DNA from: Planctomycetota bacterium
GTDB taxonomy: Bacteria; Planctomycetota; Phycisphaerae; WQYP01
DNA length: 5,786 nucleotides
Direction of reading: 5' to 3'
NCBI GenBank assembly: GCA_021828925.1
Contig: JAJZCT010000247.1
Location: 1-5,786, forward strand
The translations under genes and the position numbers were made by a program. Each line of letters begins with the position of its first letter. Position 1 is the stretch's first letter. Below, in pieces: positions 1 through 4,055 of the stretch. The notes beneath the pieces are model-generated. The model did no database searches and was not told the DNA's origin. It was given only the letters and a program-made list of their open reading frames with translations.

Positions 1-37
1 CCTGTAAATATGATTATAAGACAAATCAGTTCATACT

Positions 38-148
38 TCAGGCACCGTTTAACTTTGAACCGGGCCTCGGTGGAAACGTCCGAAAGAGTTCACCGGTATC
101 CGCTTCGTCCGTCTGCACAACCATTATTTCAAAATCTTCCGAGGTCAC
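38..148 (-). CDS. possible small acidic protein, 36 aa (GTG start), unrecognised
   Basis: A short open frame reads GTG-ACC-TCG and ends at TGA (38-40). The product is acidic in its first half (TSEDFEIMVVQTDEADTGE) and ends in a proline- and basic-rich tail (FPPRPGSKLNGA). This looks more protein-like than chance sequence, but I do not recognise it. An in-frame TAA six codons before the GTG closes the frame. An internal ATG at codon 9 is an alternative start, with a weak GGAAGA about 11 bases before it. A TATAAT on the same strand ends 8 bases before the GTG, so a leaderless message would fit. It could equally be the relic of a larger gene or a chance frame. It lies downstream of and in the same direction as the arsS-like gene. 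Confidence 0.22.
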   Translation of the reverse strand: MTSEDFEIMVVQTDEADTGELFRTFPPRPGSKLNGA

Positions 149-156
149 TATCTGGT

Positions 157-185
157 ATTATAACATCGAGGTCACATCTTTGGAA
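157..185 (-). promoter_or_regulatory. candidate sigma-70-type promoter reading leftwards
   Basis: On the minus strand a perfect TATAAT (157-162) lies 17 bases after a weak -35, TTCCAA (180-185, 3 of 6 consensus). The nonamer CGAGGTCAC (plus strand) occurs at 140-148 and 167-175, one copy on each side of the -10 box, so an operator pair or a small local duplication is possible. The site would drive the small frame at 38-148 or a gene beyond the left edge. The weak -35 keeps confidence low. Confidence 0.3.
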
Positions 186-212
186 AGCACAGGCAAACCC
201 CGTGTACCGGAT

Positions 213-1271
213 TTATTTTTTTATCCCGCCGCCAAGCGGCGGCAACACTTTTGCTTTACCCCGTCGCGCCCTGCGTTGACCCGCTTGAGCGTCCCCCGCT
301 ACCAGGCTGCCGCCGCAGGATGATCCTGCGCCCGCCGTGCAGCCAAAACAATGCGCGCCGGTGACGATTTGGCGGGCCAGGAAAGCGGCCGGATCAAAAT
401 TACGAATATGACCCGCGTGGGCAGGCAGTTTCAGGGCGTAATTGAAATCACAATCGTAAATGGTGCCGTCCCAGCCGACATGCAACTGATGGCGGCACAT
501 AAGTTCATTGATCGTGGAAGAATTAAACGTCCGTTCCAGCAGGTCCTGATATTTTTCCGCATAACCCTGGCGCTGCAAATCGTGCTGAAAGCGGCCTATC
601 GCCAAATTAGTGATGGTATAAAGCCTGGTAAAGCGTATGCCGAAATGCGTTCCAAGTTCCTTACGATACGCAGCTTCCAGTGCCGACTGCTCCGGCGGCA
701 GCGATGGGCCGCCGGGGTTATACACCAAATCCAACGCCAGATCATCACGCGATCCGTACCCCAGCGCGTTGAGGCGCTGAATAACCTCCACGCTTTCCTG
801 ATAAACATGTTTGCCCCGCTGCCGATCGACATTGCTTTCCAGATAACAGGGCAGAGATGCAACCAGATGCACGCGACGATGAGCATAAAATTCGGGCAAA
901 TCGGTAAAGCCTTCCTCCAGCATAATGGTCAGATTGGTGCGAACCATCACTTCAAATCCCTGCGCGCTTGCGGATTCGACAAACCGGCGGAAATTCGGGT
1001 TCATTTCCGGCGCTCCACCGGTAATGTCAATGGTGGCGGCCTGGGCTTTTTTCGCAGCGTTAAGCACGAGTTCCATGGTTTCCCACGTCATTTCCTCGGT
1101 ACGTTTGGGAGAAGATTCAACATGGCAATGATGGCAGGCCAGATTGCATTTTAGGCCGACATTCACCTGCACCGTGCGAATACTTAATCCATTAAATTCC
1201 CCGACACCCGCGCCGCGCACGCGCTGATCAAAGCGATTCTCCGAAGGCGTGTTGAGAATGGATAACTTCAT
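213..1271 (-). CDS. arsS: ArsS-like radical SAM protein (arsenosugar biosynthesis family), Cys form
   Basis: This is a 352-residue cytosolic radical SAM enzyme. The [4Fe-4S]/SAM-binding motif CNLACHHC is at residues 42-49 (C-x3-C-x2-C), and the SAM-contacting GGAPE is at 85-89. The C-terminal Cys-rich half has Cys259, Cys274, Cys308, Cys311 and Cys319, within CFGCTAGAGSSCGG (308-321). That tail signature marks the radical SAM/Cys-rich family whose members act with ArsM in making arsenosugars, probably transferring the SAM-derived deoxyadenosyl group to methylated arsenic. Some relatives carry selenocysteine near this position; here codon 319 is TGC. Residues 322-352 form a basic, low-complexity extension beyond the usual end. 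The ATG is supported by GGAAAGGA, about 7 bases upstream. No arsM, arsR or other arsenic gene is visible, so the substrate is inferred from family only. It lies 96 bases after the MFS relic on the same strand. Confidence 0.88.
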   Translation of the reverse strand: MKLSILNTPSENRFDQRVRGAGVGEFNGLSIRTVQVNVGLKCNLACHHCHVESSPKRTEEMTWETMELVLNAAKKAQAATIDITGGAPEMNPNFRRFVESASAQGFEVMVRTNLTIMLEEGFTDLPEFYAHRRVHLVASLPCYLESNVDRQRGKHVYQESVEVIQRLNALGYGSRDDLALDLVYNPGGPSLPPEQSALEAAYRKELGTHFGIRFTRLYTITNLAIGRFQHDLQRQGYAEKYQDLLERTFNSSTINELMCRHQLHVGWDGTIYDCDFNYALKLPAHAGHIRNFDPAAFLARQIVTGAHCFGCTAGAGSSCGGSLVAGDAQAGQRRARRGKAKVLPPLGGGIKK

Positions 1272-1367
1272 TCAACGATCCTTTCCAGCGGGTCACAGGC
1301 GGCCGTTGGGCCTTGCTGCACCGCATTTCACGCATTAGCAGCAACCTTGATTGACCCACAACGCCAT

Positions 1368-1742
1368 TCAGTGCTTAAGTTCACAGCCCGCTGTTTCCGG
1401 CAAATACATCATTGTAATTATAGCCGCAATGACACTGGCGATGGCAACTACCGCGAAAGCCGCCCCCAACCCGGCTTTGGCGTCGATAACCGGCAGGAAA
1501 AAAGCCCCCGACGCCGCCCCGATGCGCGAAAATGCCGTAGCACTGCCCTGTCCGGAGGCACGCAACCGCGTGGGGAAAACTTCCGCCGCGACAATCCATG
1601 TTGTGGTATTAGGACCGGCGTTGATAAAAATCTGGATACCTGCAAACATCGCCAGAAGCGCAAATTTGTTGATACCCGCGCCCGCGATCGCCAAAATTGT
1701 AAATAGTCGAGCGGACTGCTGCTTCATGTCATACGACATCAA
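1368..1742 (-). pseudogene. 5'-truncated MFS (sugar-type) transporter relic, last ~115 residues
   Basis: The open frame (124 codons from a TTG, or later ATGs) encodes only the C-terminal part of a major facilitator transporter. Visible marks are a hydrophobic segment at about 13-40 running into NAGPNTTTW (41-49), the loop motif AEVFPTRLRASGQG (53-66), a helix over about 68-85, a last helix at about 93-113 and the terminal LPET (114-117). The pattern is that of sugar, organic-acid or phosphate porters, normally about 400-480 residues with 12 helices, so three quarters are missing. On the same strand 1743-1860 contains stops and no GRR-type MFS motif in any frame, so a simple frameshift does not explain the loss. 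Only about three helices remain, and transport seems impossible. The truncated end is about 60 bases from a MITE-like element, which suggests but does not prove rearrangement. Substrate unknown. Confidence 0.75.
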
Positions 1743-1796
1743 TACCGTTGTGGTTCTTACACATCACCAAGTTAAACCGTCCACTATCTATCTCCC

Positions 1797-1998
1797 GTTC
1801 ACACGGGGCGTGGCAATTTTTCCGGGCATGGCCGAAATAACGCTAAATCAGGGGCAAATCACAGCCTTTGGTGCCGACGAGCCAGGAGCTTGTCCGAGAT
1901 GCTTTTATGGTGTGTTCCACCACCGGCAGAGCCGGCGGCTATGTGAAGTTTCCCCGCACGGCCGTGTGGCCCGGAAATATTGCCACGCCGTTCACACG
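1797..1998. mobile_element. MITE-like element with terminal inverted repeats and flanking direct repeats
   Basis: The inverted ends are GCGTGGCAATTTTTCCGGGC (1808-1827) and GCCCGGAAATATTGCCACGC (1969-1988). They match at 19 of 20 positions, and the match extends one more base outwards (1807/1989). Just outside, GTTCACACG occurs at 1797-1805 and 1990-1998 in the same orientation; counting the shared CC the direct repeat is 11 bases (1795-1805, 1988-1998). A body of about 184 bases (1806-1989) with inverted ends and a 9-base direct repeat is the layout expected of a non-autonomous transposable element with target-site duplication. It has no transposase. The interior carries one copy of the 29-base hairpin repeat. 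Alternatively it is a structured repeat with chance flanks; I cannot name a parent insertion sequence. Confidence 0.55.
1918..1946 (+). repeat. 29-bp dispersed hairpin repeat, copy 1
   Basis: The sequence begins CACCACCGGC, has AGA in the loop, and ends GCCGGCGGCTATGTGA. It matches 3427-3455 in the same orientation at 28 of 29 positions; the only change is G for A in the loop. The core CCGGC-(3 bases)-GCCGG makes a hairpin that reaches 8 bp when one G·U pair is allowed on the minus strand. It lies inside the MITE-like element. Such short GC-rich palindromes between genes are typical of REP-like families. Confidence 0.7.
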
Positions 1999-2040
1999 AG
2001 ACAGAACATGGCTGATTGTTCAAGCGTGACCTGGAGACCC

Positions 2041-2046
2041 TATAAT
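2041..2046 (+). promoter_or_regulatory. perfect TATAAT -10 box 7 bases before an ATG (possible leaderless start)
   Basis: TATAAT is followed by 7 bases (AGAACAA) and then the ATG at 2054. Transcription from this box would start at about 2052-2054, that is at the start codon. No clear -35 is seen at 16-18 bases; TTGTTC at 2016-2021 has a long spacer of 19. The only purine-rich Shine-Dalgarno-like run, GGAGA (2033-2037), is about 16 bases from the ATG, too far for normal use and upstream of the predicted transcript start. Confidence 0.42.
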
Positions 2047-2053
2047 AGAACAA

Positions 2054-3355
2054 ATGGAAATTTCCAACAACACTGCTTTTCCACAACACACGCTTGTGCG
2101 TGCCCTAGATACTGCACAGCGTAAGTTGAATCGACGGGTCTTCGCGCGGCGAATTACGGGGGCGATTGCAATGGGACTTATTTTGTGCTTCCCGATTCTT
2201 CCGGTAATGCTGTACTTCCATCTAACGGTGGTTGAGACAATTATCACTTTTGCCTCTCTTAACGGCATGGTCATTGCGGTGCGGTTGCTGACTGGGACTT
2301 GGGCCAATGGGGTAGATGCGGCGGTGTTTCTGGAACAGCAATACAAGGCACCCGGATTATTTATCACGGCGGCGGACGTACTGGCCAGAAGCGGCGTCGC
2401 GCGGGAGGCAGGCCGCCATGACGCCGGGATCATTATTGAGGCAGCGAATCGCTGCCAAACCCAGCCTGCGCGGGACACAAAGATATTGTTGCCCGCATCC
2501 GCCGACGTGAGAATCTGGGCCGCTAATGGATTGTTACTTATCGCCCTGCTGATCACTGCGGAAGTGGGACAGGCAATTATGGCACACGCAGGCCGGGAGG
2601 CAGGCACAGCAGTATCGCAGAAGACATTGCGGGTGGCACCGGCGGGCGTGGCGAACAATCAGCCTGAGTTGAATTCGTCGGCACAAGGGCCGCGAACAGA
2701 CGCTGTGCAAAAGCCGCCGATGGAAAGCCGTTCTCAGCTTTTGGCGCAGCACCGAGCAACTGACGCCATTAAACAGATACAAGCGTCCCTGACGCATCTG
2801 CTGACAATCGCAAAAATAAAACCGCACCGCACCGCAGAACACGGTGCGGGCAAAGGCGTTGGCTCCGGCAAAGGCGGTGCTGAAACTTTGCAAGCGCAAC
2901 TGGTGGCCGCGGCACGGCTGCCTGGTGTCGGAACTAAAGCCAAAACCATGTTACTGGCCGCGGCCCATGCACTTCACGCTTCATCGCATGGTAATTTCGA
3001 GCCGCTATTGCGCAAAATTAATCGGCAGCTTGAAAGATATCTTGCCGCGGGGCTGAACCGCAATGTGGCGATACCCCGACATTCTGAATCCAACGGCAAT
3101 GGCTATCGTGCGAGCACTGATGCATCGATTACAAAACACACCGGCTCGGGCGCAACCAAGAGCGATTTGTCAGATCGGGCCGGGGGGGCAGGCGATGCCA
3201 TTGTTACAGATATTCCTTCCGGACAAAGTCTTGCGAAGTCTGTTGAACTGCGATGGGGCCGGGGTAATCCGGCGGATAATGTGAAAATTCCTGCCCGCTA
3301 TCAGATGGCGGTACAACAATATTTTTCTAATTCGCCAACGCCCCAGGCCCGGTAG
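2054..3355 (+). CDS. membrane protein of unknown function, 433 aa
   Basis: I do not recognise this protein. It has a basic N-terminal stretch (residues 15-33), two adjacent hydrophobic helices at about 36-57 and 60-79, a short domain (80-154) and a third helix at about 156-173. A long Ala/Gly-rich hydrophilic tail follows (175-433), with a glycine-rich linker near 264-275 and an amphipathic Ala/Leu region at 277-333. The end has the pattern IPARYQMAVQQYF (412-424). By the positive-inside rule the N-terminus should be cytoplasmic and the large tail outside. The three-helix layout, the phrase DAAVFLEQQYKAPGLFITAADVL (88-110) and the tail ending recall uncharacterised planctomycetal membrane proteins found near MoxR/VWA genes, but this is from memory and none of those genes is in the window. 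The ATG at 2054 is chosen for its -10 context; the next in-frame ATG is codon 40, inside the first helix. The gene stands alone on its strand, between two copies of the 29-base repeat. Confidence 0.7.
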   Translation: MEISNNTAFPQHTLVRALDTAQRKLNRRVFARRITGAIAMGLILCFPILPVMLYFHLTVVETIITFASLNGMVIAVRLLTGTWANGVDAAVFLEQQYKAPGLFITAADVLARSGVAREAGRHDAGIIIEAANRCQTQPARDTKILLPASADVRIWAANGLLLIALLITAEVGQAIMAHAGREAGTAVSQKTLRVAPAGVANNQPELNSSAQGPRTDAVQKPPMESRSQLLAQHRATDAIKQIQASLTHLLTIAKIKPHRTAEHGAGKGVGSGKGGAETLQAQLVAAARLPGVGTKAKTMLLAAAHALHASSHGNFEPLLRKINRQLERYLAAGLNRNVAIPRHSESNGNGYRASTDASITKHTGSGATKSDLSDRAGGAGDAIVTDIPSGQSLAKSVELRWGRGNPADNVKIPARYQMAVQQYFSNSPTPQAR

Positions 3356-3371
3356 CGCGGCGGCGCGAACA

Positions 3372-3507
3372 ATTATTAGTAACAGTGCCAAAATAATTTC
3401 CCGATTTGCCCTGTACTCTCACCCGGCACCACCGGCAAAGCCGGCGGCTATGTGAGGGACGGCGAATCGGGTTGTGGGAAGTTATTTGGGACCCGTTCCT
3501 AAGTAAT
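3372..3507. repeat. 136-base imperfect palindrome centred on a 29-bp repeat copy
   Basis: The arms pair in three nested blocks. The outer block, 3372-3402 against 3476-3507, matches at 26 of 31 aligned positions with one gap (ATTATTAG against the complement of CTAAGTAAT at the tips). The middle block is CCCGATTTGCC (3400-3410) against GGCGAATCGGG (3461-3471), with CTCAC (3418-3422) against GTGAG (3452-3456). The inner block is CCACCGGC against GCCGGCGG around the loop AAA (3437-3439). The loop sits at the geometric centre, so the whole could extrude as one long cruciform or fold as one RNA hairpin. It fills the space between the 433-aa gene and the tatA terminator. It could be a MITE, a REP/BIME-type element or an expanded transcription stop; no transposase or clear target duplication is seen. 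Confidence 0.6.
3427..3455 (+). repeat. 29-bp dispersed hairpin repeat, copy 2
   Basis: This is the same 29-base sequence as at 1918-1946, in the same orientation, with one loop change (AAA instead of AGA). It begins 71 bases after the stop of the 433-aa gene and forms the tip of the 136-base palindrome. The two copies lie 1509 bases apart and bracket that gene. Confidence 0.7.
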
Positions 3508-3533
3508 AAAGGCCGCCCCTTGCGGCAGCCTTT
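3508..3533 (-). terminator. Rho-independent terminator of tatA
   Basis: Read on the minus strand, AAAGGCTGCC, a six-base loop GCAAGG and GGCGGCCTTT form a 10-bp stem with a single U·G pair, followed by a T-rich run (ATTACTT). It starts 33 bases after the tatA stop codon. On the plus strand the same position becomes an A·C mismatch and no T-run follows outside the stem, so it is oriented for tatA. Confidence 0.72.
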
Positions 3534-3550
3534 ATGAAAGGAGCATTCCC

Positions 3551-3583
3551 ATGAAGTCATGGAAACTTATGGTTCGTCGCTGA
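3551..3583 (+). other. 10-codon mini-ORF with a strong ribosome binding site, antisense to the tatA 3' end
   Basis: AAAGGAG (3537-3543) is spaced 7 bases from an ATG that opens the frame MKSWKLMVRR, ending in TGA (3581-3583). The spacing and sequence are those of a real translation start, yet the frame is tiny and overlaps the last codons of tatA on the other strand. It may be a fossil of a lost gene, a leader peptide or chance. No promoter is visible for it. Confidence 0.2.
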
Positions 3584-3875
3584 CGTTGGTCACCTGTTTA
3601 ATCTGATAGGGGTTTTCCGCCGTTTTCCGCGAAGGTGCCTCAATGGCTGGTTTCTCTATCGGCGGTTCTTCATTGGCCGCCTTATTGAGTTCCTCGCGGG
3701 TTTCGGTAAGACCCTTCTTGAATTCAAAAATGGAACGCCCCAAGCTCTTGGCAACGCCGGGCAGCCGATTTCCGAAGAATATCAGCGCAATAGCCAGAAC
3801 AATTAAAAGATCCGGCCCGTCAAAAAGATTTCCAAAACCCAACGCCAATGGTAATGTGTTAATAGGCCCTAACAT
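3567..3875 (-). CDS. tatA: Sec-independent protein translocase subunit TatA/TatE
   Basis: TatA assembles on TatBC and forms the pathway for export of folded twin-arginine proteins across the inner membrane. The 102-residue product has the family layout: an N-terminal membrane helix (about 22-34, GPDLLIVLAIALIFFG), the conserved hinge FG (34-35) and LP (38-39), then an amphipathic helix (about 40-58) with SLGRSIFEFKKG. An acidic, Pro-rich, disordered tail follows. The usual polar residue at the helix start is Asp22, and the helix is preceded by about 19 extra residues, longer than in the E. coli protein. The ATG is backed by GAGGTGAT, about 7 bases upstream, and no alternative start fits better. 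It has its own promoter (3946-3974) and terminator (3508-3533), so it looks monocistronic. tatB and tatC are absent from the window; assignment between TatA and TatE cannot be made from sequence alone. Confidence 0.93.
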   Translation of the reverse strand: MLGPINTLPLALGFGNLFDGPDLLIVLAIALIFFGNRLPGVAKSLGRSIFEFKKGLTETREELNKAANEEPPIEKPAIEAPSRKTAENPYQIKQVTNVSDEP

Positions 3876-3945
3876 GGTTTATCACCTCGCAAAAAAGACG
3901 GCTGGTGGGCCTGCTTATTTCCGCCAGCATGACCAATACATTTGT

Positions 3946-3974
3946 ATTATACGCATAAGAGGCGGCAATACCAA
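3946..3974 (-). promoter_or_regulatory. sigma-70-type promoter of tatA
   Basis: On the minus strand TTGGTA (3969-3974, 4 of 6 consensus) is separated by exactly 17 bases from a perfect TATAAT (3946-3951). Transcription would start near 3939 and give a leader of about 64 bases. That leader contains a possible small hairpin (3901-3928, GCTGG against CCAGC) before the Shine-Dalgarno. This is the best promoter in the window. Confidence 0.65.
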
Positions 3975-4055
3975 ATCCATATATTCGCGTACCCATAAAA
4001 CGGCTTGGTGTGACAGAGCACTGGCACTTTATCAGCGCTATAAAATATCAGTGTG

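Larger units (their letters stand above)
1..212. other. region downstream of arsS with no confident gene
   Basis: It holds the low-confidence 36-codon frame and promoter listed separately. A weak minus-strand hairpin (188-204, CACGGG-GTTTG-CCTGTG, then CTTTCC) could end the arsS message, but its T-run is only three bases. The long plus-strand frame at 10-279 looks like a shadow without a binding site or domain. Confidence 0.45.
1743..2053. other. gene-free interval between the MFS relic and the 433-aa gene
   Basis: No convincing gene is seen in these 311 bases on either strand. The minus-strand frame that crosses it runs over the inverted repeats and has no recognisable domain. The interval holds the MITE-like element with its 29-base repeat, and at the right end the -10 box of the following gene. 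Confidence 0.6.

Noticed and set aside
226..242. 7-bp GC hairpin at the end of arsS as its terminator
   Set aside because: On the minus strand it is followed by A residues, not T, and it lies inside the coding sequence before the stop codon.
10..279. Plus-strand frame of 89 codons at the left edge
   Set aside because: It has no binding site and no recognisable motif, and its end overlaps the arsS 3' end on the other strand; it looks like a chance frame.
351..1154. Long plus-strand frame opposite arsS (267 codons)
   Set aside because: It is the antisense shadow of a gene with clear radical SAM motifs; its translation has no domain signal.
1351..2124. Plus-strand frame crossing the MFS relic and the MITE-like element (257 codons)
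   Set aside because: It is antisense to MFS sequence and then runs through inverted repeats into the next gene; no coherent protein.
2020..2658. Minus-strand frame of 212 codons opposite the 433-aa gene
   Set aside because: Antisense shadow of an Ala-rich gene; the composition explains the lack of stops.
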